Assembly (NCBI GenBank): GCA_030834895.1
Contig: JAUQXA010000053.1
Span: 19,494 to 83,493 of the forward strand
Reading direction: 5' to 3'
DNA length: 64,000 nt
From: Anaerolineales bacterium
GTDB taxonomy: Bacteria > Chloroflexota > Anaerolineae > Anaerolineales > Villigracilaceae
Shown here: piece after piece, positions 35,125 through 45,900 of the stretch
Position numbering within the stretch: position 1 is the stretch's first letter
Layout of the letters: each line of letters begins with the position of its first letter
Made by a program: the position numbers and the translations under genes
The notes under the pieces: generated by a model
The model's input: only the letters and a program-made list of their open reading frames with translations
Databases searched by the model: none
Told to the model about the DNA's origin: nothing

Positions 35125-37044
35125 CTACTCCCAATCGCTTTCCGCTTCGCCGCGCTTGTGGATCTTGCGTCCCACAACTTCGCCCAGGTCTTCATCGAAT
35201 TCCAGTTCGACGGCCTTCTTCTTGCCCTTCTTGCCTTTCTTCTTTTCACCGTTGACTTCCTCTTCAGTCCCCTCGGCATTTTGGAAGATTTCGGGCTTCA
35301 TCTTGAATAACTCATCCAAAGCAACGCCATCCTTGGCGTGTTCATCGTCTTCGACGACTTCCACTGGTTGCTTCTTCTCTTTCTTCTCAGCCTGCTTTTT
35401 CGTGACCGGGGCCTCCTCAACTTTGACAGGCTCCGCCACAGCTATAACAGCGGCAGGTTGGTCCTCCGCTTTCATCACAGCTTCGGGTTGATCCACGGGT
35501 GCGGCTTCGGCAACAGGAGCGGGTTCAGGTGTAGGTTCGGGTTCAGGAAAGCTAATTGCGGCGAGGGCTTCCTCGATATTCTGCATGGCTTTCGAGCCGA
35601 TACCGGGCAGGCCAAGCACCTTGTTGGGATCGGTCTTGAGCACGAACATCAAGCTGCCGATGGTCTCATATCCGGCCTCGGTGAGGATGTTGAAAATATG
35701 TTCCTTCATGTTTGCCTGTTCGAGCGGCATGTTGAAGGCGACTATAGGAACGTCCGCGCGCGCGGCGGTGATTCGTTCCTCTTCCACACGTATGGCTTCT
35801 TCTTTTATCTGAATCGTGCGGCGTTCCACGCGATCCACAAACTGACCCAGGGCGGTGTATTCCTCCGGCGTGATGGGACGGTTCTCCGCTTTCTTCGCCA
35901 GAATCTCCTCGATCTGTGGAATGGATTCCACCGCGGCGGGGAGCATCGCAGCGAGTTCGGGATTGTCCTGTAATTTTTTGAGCGCGTCGCCCGATGCTTC
36001 GGACAGGGATTTGATATCGATGCGCCAGCCAGTCAACTTTGCGGCAAGGCGGGCATTCTGTCCGTCACGCCCAATGGCGAGACTCAATTGGTCTTCGCCA
36101 ACCACCACTGTCGCGGTGCGGGCATTTTCATTATCGACAAGATAAACGCCGTTGACGCGGGCGGGACTGATAGCTTTGGAGATGTAAACGATGGGATCGG
36201 GATCCCATTGGATGATGTCGATTTTTTCGTCGTGCAATTCCTTGACAATGGCCTGGATGCGCACGCCCTTGATACCAACACAGGCGCCCACCGGGTCAAT
36301 GCCGGCCTGAGTTGCGGAAACAGCCACTTTGGCGCGGGCACCGGGTTCGCGCGCAATGGCGCGGATTTCGACAATGCCATGATAGATTTCTGGGACTTCA
36401 TTTTCGAGCAGGCGGCGCAGGAAGTTGCGATGCGCGCGCGAGAGAATGATCTGCGGTCCGCGTGTGCCGTCCTTTACTTCCATCACCACGGCACGAATAC
36501 GGTCATGCAGTTTCAGCCGCTCGCCGGGAATCTTCTGGTTGTTGGGCATTACGCCTTCGGCTTTCATGTCCAGCCCGATGGTGGTGCTTTGTGCGTTTGT
36601 CGTTTGCACTATTCCCGAAACGATTTCGCCGACCTGACGTTCGAAGTATTGCATCTGGTTCGAACGCTCGGCCTCGCGGATGCGCTGTTGAATCACCTGA
36701 CGTGCGGTCTGAGCAGCGACGCGACCAAAGTCTCCGGGGGTGGTTTCCACCACCACCATGTCGCCCACTTGGGCATCGGGGTTGACCTTGCGCGCCTCTG
36801 ACAATAAAACCTCGGTGCGGTCATCAACCACATTGTCTTCAACCACTTCCTTCTCGGCATAAACGGTGACGATTCCGGTGTCAGGATCGAGCTTGGCTTC
36901 CACATGCTGTGCCGTGGACGCGCCAACAGCCCGCCGATACGCGGATACCATCGCGGACTCGATCGCGAAGACCACCACGTCCTTGGCGAGTTGTTTTTCT
37001 TCAAGCATCTCATTGAATGCCAATGCAAATTCGTTCTTAGCCAT
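35125..37044 (-). CDS. nusA: Transcription termination/antitermination factor NusA
   Basis: RNA-polymerase-associated factor controlling pausing, termination and antitermination. 639 residues. N-terminal NusA domain (about 1-130), S1 domain (about 135-200, GEIVSGIVQTTNAQS), two KH domains (about 205-345, with GACVGIKGVRIQAIVKEL and LAIGRDGQNARLAAKLTGW). A C-terminal helix-hairpin-helix-like repeat (about 455-510, LGLPGIGSKAMQNIEEAL) precedes a roughly 120-residue charged, Pro/Ala/Glu/Lys-rich tail with no fold apparent. It heads the cluster; rimP, normally just upstream, is missing here. The start at 37,044 follows CAGGAAAC. Confidence 0.96.
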   Translation of the reverse strand: MAKNEFALAFNEMLEEKQLAKDVVVFAIESAMVSAYRRAVGASTAQHVEAKLDPDTGIVTVYAEKEVVEDNVVDDRTEVLLSEARKVNPDAQVGDMVVVETTPGDFGRVAAQTARQVIQQRIREAERSNQMQYFERQVGEIVSGIVQTTNAQSTTIGLDMKAEGVMPNNQKIPGERLKLHDRIRAVVMEVKDGTRGPQIILSRAHRNFLRRLLENEVPEIYHGIVEIRAIAREPGARAKVAVSATQAGIDPVGACVGIKGVRIQAIVKELHDEKIDIIQWDPDPIVYISKAISPARVNGVYLVDNENARTATVVVGEDQLSLAIGRDGQNARLAAKLTGWRIDIKSLSEASGDALKKLQDNPELAAMLPAAVESIPQIEEILAKKAENRPITPEEYTALGQFVDRVERRTIQIKEEAIRVEEERITAARADVPIVAFNMPLEQANMKEHIFNILTEAGYETIGSLMFVLKTDPNKVLGLPGIGSKAMQNIEEALAAISFPEPEPTPEPAPVAEAAPVDQPEAVMKAEDQPAAVIAVAEPVKVEEAPVTKKQAEKKEKKQPVEVVEDDEHAKDGVALDELFKMKPEIFQNAEGTEEEVNGEKKKGKKGKKKAVELEFDEDLGEVVGRKIHKRGEAESDWE

Positions 37045-37086
37045 GTTTCCTGCTCCGTTTTACTCCTGTCACTGTTATTACAAGCG

Positions 37087-37111
37087 AAAAAGTGGGGGCT
37101 ACCCACTTTTT
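37087..37111 (-). terminator. Intrinsic terminator between dNK and nusA
   Basis: AAAAAGTGGG and CCCACTTTTT around a 5-nt loop, symmetrical in both directions. On the - strand it ends the kinase transcript just before nusA. Confidence 0.8.
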
Positions 37112-37213
37112 GATGTCGTCTCTATTGGGTTGTCCGCACGCCAAAATTTTAGCATAGACGCGATGAAGGCGCAAGGTCGTAACACATTATCGATCGTCGT
37201 TTCTAACTGGTTT

Positions 37214-37879
37214 TTAATCCTCGGCAGCCCGCGCCACTTCCTCCGGCTCGAAGACAACCTCCTCCTTACCCACCAATTTATCCTCCACCTTTTTGACAAT
37301 CAGGCGCAGGTGACCCGAATGCGCAACGTAATCCAGATCATCGGCGGGGACGGCCAGGATGGGGCAAAGGGTGAAGTTGTCGATCCATGATTCATACAAC
37401 TCGTTCAGGTTTTGTAGATATTCAGGAGCGATCTTTCGTTCATAAGTACGTCCGCGCGAGTCGATGCGGTGCAAAAGGGTCGGCACCGATGCGCGCAGAT
37501 AAATGACAAGGTCCGGCGGTGGGAGGAATTGAGCGGCGGTTTCGTAGAGCTCACGATAGGTTTTAAAATCGCGTTCCTGGATGTTTCCCTGATCGTACAA
37601 GTTTTGGGCGAATATCTCCGCATCCTCGTAGACGCTGCGGTCCTGCACGACGGAATTCGGGTGCTGGGCAAGGCTCAAATGAGAGCGCAGGCGATGGGTC
37701 AGGAAGAAGACCTGTGAATGAAACGCCCAGGCCGACATGTTCTGATAAAAATCCGCCAGATAAGGATTCTCGGTCACGGGTTCGTAAAACGGGTCCCAAC
37801 CCATCTCATCACACAGCATTTTTACAAGCGTTGACTTCCCTACACCGATATTTCCGGCAACGGCTACAAATTTTTTCAT
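37214..37879 (-). CDS. Deoxynucleoside kinase (dAK/dGK/dCK family)
   Basis: Phosphorylates deoxyribonucleosides in nucleotide salvage. 221 residues: P-loop GNIGVGKST (about 9-17), substrate-binding EPVTENPYLADFY, the DRSVYEDAEIFA segment (Glu/Arg active site), and a lid region rich in Arg (RIDSRGRTYERKI). It is closest to bacterial deoxyadenosine/deoxyguanosine kinases, but specificity cannot be told by eye. It is single, between two terminators. Confidence 0.9.
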   Translation of the reverse strand: MKKFVAVAGNIGVGKSTLVKMLCDEMGWDPFYEPVTENPYLADFYQNMSAWAFHSQVFFLTHRLRSHLSLAQHPNSVVQDRSVYEDAEIFAQNLYDQGNIQERDFKTYRELYETAAQFLPPPDLVIYLRASVPTLLHRIDSRGRTYERKIAPEYLQNLNELYESWIDNFTLCPILAVPADDLDYVAHSGHLRLIVKKVEDKLVGKEEVVFEPEEVARAAED

Positions 37880-37936
37880 GTCTCACTCCAGCATCAAAAT
37901 GTGTTTGGGGGATTTCCTGTTCGGACATCATCATAC

Positions 37937-37981
37937 CAAAAAGAAACAGGGTTCACGGAATCTTTAAGTCTGTGAACCCTG
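37937..37981 (-). terminator. Intrinsic terminator after the DsbA-like gene
   Basis: On the - strand: CAGGGTTCAC, a 15-nt loop, GTGAACCCTG, then TTTCTTTTTGG. It is well placed to end transcription from 38,827. Confidence 0.8.
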
Positions 37982-38038
37982 CTTTGCAAAAAGGTGGGGA
38001 GCGCTTGATAAGTGACCGTCACCTGTCTGTTTCGGTAC

Positions 38039-38827
38039 TTACTGCGGAATTTCCCCCGCCAGTTCCTTGTCGATCAATTGGGTGAAGCTCGAAAGCGGTT
38101 GAGCGCCGATGATCGCCAATCCGTTCACGAAGAAGGTCGGCGTGGACTGTACCCCAAGGTTTGTTGAGAACGCCATGTCTTTTTGAATGAAGTCATCATG
38201 CCTGCCGCTCGAAAGGCAGGCGGTGAACTCCTCGACGTTCAAGTCAAGCTCGGTAGCGTATTGAATATAGGTTTCCTCGTTTAGGGCATCTCCGCCAAAC
38301 AACTTGTCGTGATAATCCCAGTAGGCGTTCTGGTCGCCTGCGCAAAGCGCCGCCACTGCGGCGGACATTGCATCAGGATGCATCGACGGCGGAAGCGGGA
38401 AGTTACGATAGACGAATCGAATCTTGCCGGGATAGGCGGCAAGCAGGTCGGGATAGGTTTCCTCATGGAAACGCTGGCAGTACGGACATTGGTAATCGCT
38501 GAATTCGACGATTACAATCTCCGCATCATCAGGTCCGAAGCTTGGATACCCTTCCGTGGGAATATCGTAACGCCTGAATTGGGGCACTGGCGTGACGGGC
38601 GCTTCAGCGATTTCACCCGAAGGTTGTTGGTTCGCTGTGATGGCCGCAGGGACATCACGTCCCCAGGCGACATAACCGGTCAGTATTCCAGCCGCAAAGG
38701 CGAGCACAACCAATACCGAATAAAAGTGACTTTTCTTGAAGGTGACAGTCTCCTCTTGCATGACCTCTTCGAGGACTTCTTCATCTTCTACTTCAATGGC
38801 GGATGTGATTTTTCTTCTGGTAGTCAT
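38039..38827 (-). CDS. Membrane-anchored DsbA-family thiol oxidoreductase
   Basis: 262 residues. One N-terminal membrane helix (about 34-54) after a charged cytoplasmic segment, then an extracytoplasmic thioredoxin fold of the DsbA/BdbD type with active site CPYC (in DYQCPYCQRFHEE, about residue 118) and the cis-Pro loop near VQSTPTFFVNG. It introduces or shuffles disulfides in exported proteins. No VKOR/DsbB partner gene is adjacent. The start at 38,827 (MTTRRK) is supported by the position of the membrane helix. Confidence 0.9.
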   Translation of the reverse strand: MTTRRKITSAIEVEDEEVLEEVMQEETVTFKKSHFYSVLVVLAFAAGILTGYVAWGRDVPAAITANQQPSGEIAEAPVTPVPQFRRYDIPTEGYPSFGPDDAEIVIVEFSDYQCPYCQRFHEETYPDLLAAYPGKIRFVYRNFPLPPSMHPDAMSAAVAALCAGDQNAYWDYHDKLFGGDALNEETYIQYATELDLNVEEFTACLSSGRHDDFIQKDMAFSTNLGVQSTPTFFVNGLAIIGAQPLSSFTQLIDKELAGEIPQ

Positions 38828-38934
38828 GGTTGCGATTATAGCCTCTCCGTCCGTTTTGTGGGCAGGGACTTAAGTCTGCCTAAGATTGATTTGTGTATCG
38901 TCTCACAGGTTACTCTTATGCTAAAATAGAAGCA

Positions 38935-39363
38935 ATGAAGGCTCAACCCCCACGTCCCGAATATTATTCCCATCAACTGCACCGCAGACAGCGCAATGTG
39001 CAAATCATTTTGCCGGTGGCTCTAAGTGGACTAATTCTGATTGGCATGATTGTTTTGATCAGTTTCGCCACGTTCAAGTCGGATGGCGACGTGAGCCGTT
39101 GGGCGGCTATATCCACCATTTGGATCATTATTCCCGCCCTGATTGCGGGGGTGATCGTATTTGCTGTTCTCGTTGGACTCATCTATTTGATGGCGCGCGG
39201 GCTGGGAGTGCTGCCCCACTACACCGGCATGGCGCAGGATTATGTCAACATCGCGCGCGGTTACATCATCCGTGGGGCGGACATGGTTGTGAAGCCCGTC
39301 ATTGTCCTTGAAGGTTTCATCGAAAGAGCGAAGGCGTTTTTTGAAAGGATAACAACCCTATGA
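38935..39363 (+). CDS. Small membrane protein, unknown function
   Basis: 142 residues from the ATG at 38,935 (MKAQPPRPEYY); the frame runs back to 38,893 without a better start. Two strong membrane helices (about 27-47 and 60-85) and an amphipathic C-terminal region ending KAFFERITTL. It overlaps the next small membrane gene by 4 bp (ATGA), so the two are translationally coupled and may form one complex. Confidence 0.65.
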   Translation: MKAQPPRPEYYSHQLHRRQRNVQIILPVALSGLILIGMIVLISFATFKSDGDVSRWAAISTIWIIIPALIAGVIVFAVLVGLIYLMARGLGVLPHYTGMAQDYVNIARGYIIRGADMVVKPVIVLEGFIERAKAFFERITTL

Positions 39364-39551
39364 ATAAAAGCAGAATTATATTCTTCGGCGCGTTGATAGG
39401 CGCGGTCACGGGACTGGTGGCCGCCATGCTCCTCACCAAGCGTGCGGAAAAGAGTGAACGCGAAACCGCTATTACCTCGGGCGAAGGCCTCAAACTCGGG
39501 GTGCTGATCTTCGGTCTGTTGCGCGCAATTGCCTCGCTGGGCGATGACTAA
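39360..39551 (+). CDS. YtxH-like short membrane protein
   Basis: 63 residues: one glycine-rich N-terminal helix (IIFFGALIGAVTGLVAAMLL), a short charged stretch (TKRAEKSERE), then a second hydrophobic stretch. The first part resembles YtxH-type small envelope proteins. It is coupled to the preceding gene and followed at once by a terminator. Confidence 0.6.
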   Translation: MNKSRIIFFGALIGAVTGLVAAMLLTKRAEKSERETAITSGEGLKLGVLIFGLLRAIASLGDD

Positions 39552-39574
39552 CCGACCGTCGACAATGGACAATT

Positions 39575-39602
39575 GACCGAGGACCAAACCTCGGTCTTTT
39601 TT
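39575..39602 (+). terminator. Intrinsic terminator
   Basis: GACCGAGG (39,575-39,582) and CCTCGGTC (39,589-39,596) with a 6-nt loop, followed by TTTTTT. A textbook form. Confidence 0.9.
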
Positions 39603-39612
39603 ATCCCAAACC

Positions 39613-40872
39613 ATGATAACTATTTCCAAACTTACCTTCCGTAGGTTTTTACTTGGTCAGCAGGGACTTTGGCCCGGCCGCAGGTTTAGAGGACTGGATG
39701 GCACAACGTCAGCGATCAACCAGATGCGGGCACTCCAACTCGACCCGTTGAACATCACCGCCCGCAGTCAGGAGATTGCGCTCTACGGCCGCGTGCTGGA
39801 TTTCGAGCTGGGACACTTGTATCAATCCGCCTACGAACAGCGGAATTTCTTCGATTATGGAGGAACCCTTTTCCTTTATCCAATGAAGGAATTTTCCTAC
39901 TGGCGCGCCATCATGCCGCGCACTTCCAGATATTCACGCATGGTGGAATTCAGGAAGAACCATCCGAAGGCAATGGATGAATCACTGGCATCCCTGCACG
40001 CGAACGGAGCAATGGGCAACCGAGATTTTATGGGCAATGGTCTCTCGCAGTGGAGTTATCGCGGGCGGAAAGATTCCGCAGTGGCGCTCTTCTATTTATG
40101 GCTATTGGGGGAAGTGATGATCACAACCCGCAAAGGCTTTGACCGGATCTATGATCTTCGTGAACGAGTAGCTCCACGCGAATATGATTTCATTGCACCC
40201 ATCAAAGAAGCGGAGGACTTCTTCGCGCGCAAGACAATCGCCATGCTCAACCTGATGCGCGCGAAACGTTTCCGGGTTGGGTGGCAGGAGGCCATCGAAC
40301 GCGAAGTAACGGCCATAGAGGCGGAGAAAAAGTTGTCGGAATTGACCAGACGGGGGGTAGTGAGTCAACTCAAGGTGGAGGGCAGTACCGAGGACTGGCT
40401 TGCGCTGACTGAAGACATCCCATTGCTGGAGTCCCTTGAGTCGGGCCGGATTCCTAAACCGTGGCGTCCGCTTGAATCGAGCACGGAAAATGAAGTTGCA
40501 TTCCTCGCTCCACTGGAGATGGTTAGCGCACGTGGACGCGCAAAACAAGTTTTCGATTTCGATTATGTTTGGGAAGTGTACAAGCCCGTCCATCAGCGCC
40601 GCTGGGGATATTACACCCTGCCCATTTTGTATGGTGACGACCTGGTGGCGCGGCTCGACCCGAAGCTGGATCGCAAGACAAACACCTTACACATTCTCGG
40701 CTTTTGGCTGGAGGATGACGCGCCAAAAGATGAAGCCTTTGCCAATGCGCTCGGTCGCGGACTTGCCAGGTTTGCAAAACTTGTGGGAGCAAAAAGGGTG
40801 GAGATGAAGGTAATTCAACCACGCCGCTTGCAGGTTCAAGCGCGCAAGGTCCTGAAAACATTGCTTGATTAA
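39613..40872 (+). CDS. YcaQ/AlkZ-family (HTH_42) winged-helix DNA glycosylase-like protein
   Basis: 419 residues, cytoplasmic, three-winged-helix fold as in YcaQ (AlkX), a glycosylase that unhooks interstrand DNA crosslinks. Near residue 40 the QLDPLNITARS segment has the QxD pattern reported for the YcaQ branch. The C-terminal portion RRWGYYTLPILYGDDLVARLDPKLDRKTNTLHI is the family hallmark. The start lies just after the terminator (ATG at 39,613), with a poor ribosome site. Stand-alone gene. Function is by family; the lesion repaired is not known here. Confidence 0.85.
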   Translation: MITISKLTFRRFLLGQQGLWPGRRFRGLDGTTSAINQMRALQLDPLNITARSQEIALYGRVLDFELGHLYQSAYEQRNFFDYGGTLFLYPMKEFSYWRAIMPRTSRYSRMVEFRKNHPKAMDESLASLHANGAMGNRDFMGNGLSQWSYRGRKDSAVALFYLWLLGEVMITTRKGFDRIYDLRERVAPREYDFIAPIKEAEDFFARKTIAMLNLMRAKRFRVGWQEAIEREVTAIEAEKKLSELTRRGVVSQLKVEGSTEDWLALTEDIPLLESLESGRIPKPWRPLESSTENEVAFLAPLEMVSARGRAKQVFDFDYVWEVYKPVHQRRWGYYTLPILYGDDLVARLDPKLDRKTNTLHILGFWLEDDAPKDEAFANALGRGLARFAKLVGAKRVEMKVIQPRRLQVQARKVLKTLLD

Positions 40873-40927
40873 GAGGGAGTGACCATTTTGGCCTTATCCC
40901 AGAAGCAGAATAAGCGAAAGTCATGGT

Positions 40928-40933
40928 TATAAT
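40928..40933 (+). promoter_or_regulatory. Possible -10 box before the c-di-GMP block
   Basis: TATAAT in TGGTTATAATAAG, in the 146-bp gap upstream of the GAF/PAS/GGDEF gene at 41,019. No convincing -35 is seen 17 bp upstream, so this is weak. Confidence 0.3.
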
Positions 40934-41018
40934 AAGTGTGGGAATGCGTATAAAAAGTCAACCTTGATTTGTCAAAATCACTAACACGTGGATTCCGTGT
41001 ATGTCCTAAATCCAAAGG

Positions 41019-42917
41019 ATGGATTCGGTGACCAAGGATACGCTTCGAAAATCAACTGCAAGTTTGCCGCAGGATGCTTTCGGCCACAGCCGCGATCTTC
41101 TACTGGCTCTAAGCCGCGCTGCGCAGTCCACCCAGCGCGCGCACACTGTGGAAGAGGTGTATCAAGCCGTCGGCAGACAGATCAAATTTTTGGGCGGAGA
41201 TGTTTCCCTCCTGATCGTTGAAGAGGATCCAGGTCAACTCGTTATTGCCTACACATCCTATGAGTTAAGTTTCCTGCAGCGGGCTGAAAAATTTCTCGGC
41301 TTTTCTGCATTGGGGTATCGGTTTGCCGTTTCTCCGGATGGCGTATTTGCCCGCAGCATGGCAGATGGCAAAACCACCTATGTGGAGTCGACCAAGGAAT
41401 ATACGGCCGCCATGCTTCCTAAGTCCTTGCGGCTCATGGTGGAACAGGTGATGCGCATTTTGAAGGTAAAACAGGGCATTTTTGCGCCCCTGTGCATGGA
41501 TGCTGAAAAACTGGGTGTGATGGTGTTTACCGGTTCATTTCTTACCGAAGATGATGTGCCGGTCATGGAATCCTTTGCGGCGCAGATTGCGGTCAGTCTG
41601 CACAATGTACGCCTGACCCAGCAGATGCAAAACGAATTATCGACGCGCAAACAGATGGAGGAGAAATTGCGCCAGTCCGAGGAAAGGTATCGTTCCCTCT
41701 TCGACAACATGATGGACGGCATCTACCGCAGCACCCATGCCGGGAAATTCGTGGATGTGAATGCGGCCATGATAAAGATGTTTGGGTATTCCAGCCGCGA
41801 GGAAATGCTGGCTGTGGATATCAAGAAGGAATTGTATTTCTCTCCTGAAGAAAGGGGCAGTCATATATTGGATACGGGACAAGAGGAGATCGAGGTCTAC
41901 CGTATGCGGCGCAAGGACGGCTCTGAAATCTGGGTGGAGGATCACGGACATTATGTTCATGACGAACAGGGGAATATTCTCTACCATGAAGGGATGTTAC
42001 GGGACGTGACCGTGCGCAAAAAAGCCGAGGACAATGTGCTCTTGCAAAATGCGGCGCTCGAGGCGGCTGCAAATGCCATCGCCATTACGGATATAACCGG
42101 CAGGCTCCAATGGGTCAATCGGGCCTGGGTTGCATTAACCGGTTATTCAAAAGAGGAATCCATTGGGCGGAATGTCCGTATTATCAAGTCGGGGAAACAT
42201 GACCAGACATTTTACAAAAAAATGTGGGATACCATCCTCAGAGGCAAGGTTTGGCGCGGCGAATTGGTGAACAGGCGCAAGGACGGCAGTTTATATGACG
42301 AAGAGGAAACCATCACGCCCGTGCTGGACAACCAGGGAAATGTAACACATTTCATTGCCATAAAACTGGATATTACGGAGCGTAAACGGGCCGAAGCCAA
42401 TCTGGAGCTTCTGGCACGTACCGATGCGCTAACCGGCATCAACAATCGTCGCCATCTATTTGAACTGGCCGTGCATGAGTTCGAAGTTGCCAGGCGTTAT
42501 GGGCATCCCTTGTCCGTCATTATGCTCGACCTCGACCATTTCAAGGATGTCAACGATACCTTTGGACATGCCGTCGGAGACCAGATTCTGCAGAACGTGA
42601 CCCAAGTTGCGCGTTCGCAATTGCGCGATGTGGATTTGATCGGGCGCTACGGTGGTGAGGAGTTTGTAATCATCCTGCCTGTCACCAGCGCCCGGCAGGC
42701 CAGCCTGGTGGCGGAACGCATCCGTGGCGGGGTGGAAAACCTGCGCATCGAAACCGATAAGGGTCCGGCTTCCGTCACGCTTAGTCTTGGCATCGCTGAA
42801 ATGTTTCATGCACCTCAAGATGGATCGGTGGACGATATGATCCGTCGCGCCGATGAAGCCCTGTATGCGGCAAAAAAGGCCGGGCGGAACTGCATTGCGA
42901 TCTTCGAAGCGGGTTGA
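41019..42917 (+). CDS. Diguanylate cyclase with GAF and two PAS domains
   Basis: 632 residues, cytosolic. GAF-like domain about 25-190, starting with HSRDLLLALSRAAQSTQRAHT; PAS about 215-330 and 335-455; GGDEF about 465-625. Active site GGEEF (about 544) and RDVD five residues before it (I-site), so it is an active-looking, product-inhibited cyclase. The N-terminal 200 residues are clearly paralogous to those of the protein at 47,850. The large HD-GYP protein follows after 29 bp with its own AAGGAGG, so the two are co-transcribed: synthase then hydrolase. Confidence 0.92.
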   Translation: MDSVTKDTLRKSTASLPQDAFGHSRDLLLALSRAAQSTQRAHTVEEVYQAVGRQIKFLGGDVSLLIVEEDPGQLVIAYTSYELSFLQRAEKFLGFSALGYRFAVSPDGVFARSMADGKTTYVESTKEYTAAMLPKSLRLMVEQVMRILKVKQGIFAPLCMDAEKLGVMVFTGSFLTEDDVPVMESFAAQIAVSLHNVRLTQQMQNELSTRKQMEEKLRQSEERYRSLFDNMMDGIYRSTHAGKFVDVNAAMIKMFGYSSREEMLAVDIKKELYFSPEERGSHILDTGQEEIEVYRMRRKDGSEIWVEDHGHYVHDEQGNILYHEGMLRDVTVRKKAEDNVLLQNAALEAAANAIAITDITGRLQWVNRAWVALTGYSKEESIGRNVRIIKSGKHDQTFYKKMWDTILRGKVWRGELVNRRKDGSLYDEEETITPVLDNQGNVTHFIAIKLDITERKRAEANLELLARTDALTGINNRRHLFELAVHEFEVARRYGHPLSVIMLDLDHFKDVNDTFGHAVGDQILQNVTQVARSQLRDVDLIGRYGGEEFVIILPVTSARQASLVAERIRGGVENLRIETDKGPASVTLSLGIAEMFHAPQDGSVDDMIRRADEALYAAKKAGRNCIAIFEAG

Positions 42918-42946
42918 TGGCAAGGTTATCAAAGGAGGACCTGCCC

Positions 42947-45900
42947 ATGAAGAAGAGAAGCAGAAGACAAAACTATACGGCGATTATTATCACTGCCGTC
43001 ATCCTGTTGGGTGTGCTGGCTTCCTGTGCTCGCGCTTCGCTCATCCCGGTTACCTCTTCAACCACCCACATACGGGTGGTAATGGACAACAACTATCCGC
43101 CTTATATCTTTCTGGACGAACAAGGAAATCCCCAGGGCATTCTGGTTGACCAGTGGGCATTGTGGGAGAAACATACAGGGGTCGAAGTGGAGCTTTCCGC
43201 CATCCACTGGGAGGATGCGCTTGAAGGTATGAAAAATGGTGAATATGATGTGATCGACACCATCTTCTATACCAGGGAACGCGCTGAGCTTTACAACTTC
43301 ACAGAGGCTTATGCCCGTATCAATGTGCCGATCTTTTTCCACAATAATATTTCAGGCATTGCGGGATTGGACGATTTGAACGGCTTTCGTGTGGCGGTCA
43401 AAGCCGGAGATGCCGATGCCGAGTTCCTCGAAAATGCAGGGGTTAAGAATCTTGTTTATTACGATAGTTATGAGGAGATCGTCCAGGCAGCTGAAAGAGG
43501 GGATGAAAATGTCTTTGTCATCGACCAGCCGCCGGGGCTTTATTTCATTTATAAATACGGGTTGCAGAGTCAATTCAACTATTCTGAACCACTTTTCAGC
43601 GGCGAATTTCATCGCGCTGTAAAAAAAGGCGACACGGCTGTTTTGAATCTTGTGGAAAGCGGGTTTGCCAGCATCAGCAAGTCCGAATATCAGGCGATTG
43701 AAAACCGCTGGCTCGGCGTCCAACACTATTACAAGTGGCAGGAATACCTGCCTTATTTCCAGGCTGGGCTGTTGATAGTCCTGCTGGGCATCGCCACTCT
43801 GGTCGTTTTCAACCGAACCCTGCAAAGGCGCGTTGCCCAACGCACCCAGGAGCTGAAACAGGCGCTGGCTGACCTGCAAAAAAGCGAGCGGAAATATCGG
43901 GAGATCTTTGACGCCCCCACCGAGGCGATTTTCATTCAATCTGTATCAACCGGACGGATCTTGCAAGTTAATAAATCCATGCTGCAAATGTTCGGCTATG
44001 AATCGGAAGAGGAAGTGATTTCCGGCGGAATGGCAGGGATTGGTGATAGTGAACCGCCCTATTCCAGGGAGGATGCGGCAAAAAAAGCAAAACTGGCAAT
44101 GGAGGAAGGCCCGCAGGTTTTTGACTGGCTGGCGAAAAAGAAAAACGGGGAAAATTTTTGGGCGGAGGTCTCATTACGCTACGCAGAAATCGATGGTGAA
44201 GGGCAGACATTGATCGTGGTACGCGATATTACCAAGCGCAAGCGGGCTGAAGAAGCGCTGCGAGCAAGCGAGAGTTCGCTCAGAGAAGCGCAGGAGATTG
44301 CCAATATGGGGAGTTACGTGCTGAATTTTTCCACCGGTATGTGGGAAAGCTCCGCCATTCTCGACAGAATATTTGGAATCGATGATTCTTACATTCGCTC
44401 TGTGGAGGGGTGGAGCAATTTAATTCACCCTGAACACCGCGCGCAGATGACCGACTATTTTACAAATGAGGTTGCGGGCACGCATACGCCGTTCGACAGG
44501 GAGTACAAAATCATCAGGCAAAATGACAAGGCGGAACGCTGGCTGCATGGACTTGGCGCGTTGGAATTTGACGGGCAGGGTAAACTTTTGAGCATGCACG
44601 GGGTCATTCAAGATATTACGGAACGCAAACAGGCGGAAGAGGCATTGCGCGAAAGCGAACAAATATATCGAAAAATGAATGAGAATTCGCCCCTCGGCAT
44701 GCATTTCTACCGACTGGAAGGGAATGATCTGGTGTTCGTTGGCGCAAATCCCGCCGCCGATAAGTTGCTGGGAGTGGATAATTCACAGTTCGTCGGAAAA
44801 ACGCTCGGGGAGGCATTTCCGCTGTTAATACAAACGGAAGTGCCGAAGCATTATCGTGATGCGGCGGCAAAAGGCATTCCCTGGTCGACCGAACAAATCG
44901 ACTACGAGGATGGACAGATCAAGGGAGCTTTCGAGGTCAGAGCATTCCAAACGACGCCCGGAAACATGGTAGCCGTGTTTGCTGATGTTACCGCCCGCAA
45001 AAAGGCCGGGGAGGAAATGCGCCAGCGCGTTGTGGAATTGGAAACATTGTATGAAAGCGGGCTGGCGATCAACCAACTCCTCGATCCAAAACAGATCGGG
45101 CAAAAGGTGATTGAACTGCTTGCGCAAAAACTCGACTGGCATCACACAACCATCCGTTTGTATCATCCGCAGGATGAAAGCCTCGAGTTGCTGGCGTTCA
45201 ACCAGCCAGGGTTGAAAAACGAGTCCGAACGTCGCGAAGTGGCGGATCGTTTTAATAAGTTGATTGCCCATTCGGGACAGGGTGTCAGCGGCTGGGCGGT
45301 TCGGCATAAACAGGTGGTGAGGTCCAATGACCTGTCCAAAGATCCACGTTATGTGAATACATATCCCGGCCTCCAATCCGGTCTTTACGTGCCGATGATG
45401 ATTGGAGAGCGTGTGGTGGGCGTCATTAGCATCGAGAGCGAACGCCCCAATGCTTTCAACCATGCGGATGAACGTCTGGCGGCAACTCTGGCAAATCAGG
45501 CGGCCAGCGCGCTGGAGAATGCCCGTCTATTCGAAGCGGAACGGAAACAACGGCAGGTATCGGAAGCATTGCGCGACGCGCTGCACGCCGGCGCATCCAT
45601 GAGCGCCAGCCTTGACTTTGAAACCATCTTTGACCGTTTATTGGAGGCCTTGGAACGCGTTGTGCCTTTCGAAGGCGCTTGCATCATGCTTGTCGAGGCT
45701 GAAAGCCAAAGGATCAACATCGCCAAACTGCGTGGATATAGAATGCTGAACGAACAATTGTTCCAAAACCTGTCGAAATTCAGCTTTGAAATTTCCAGGG
45801 TCGAAAACCTGCGGTGGATGCTCGAGCACAAGGAACCTATGATTATCCCGGATGTGAGCCAATACCCTAGCTGGATTCGCATCCCGGAATCCATTTTCAC

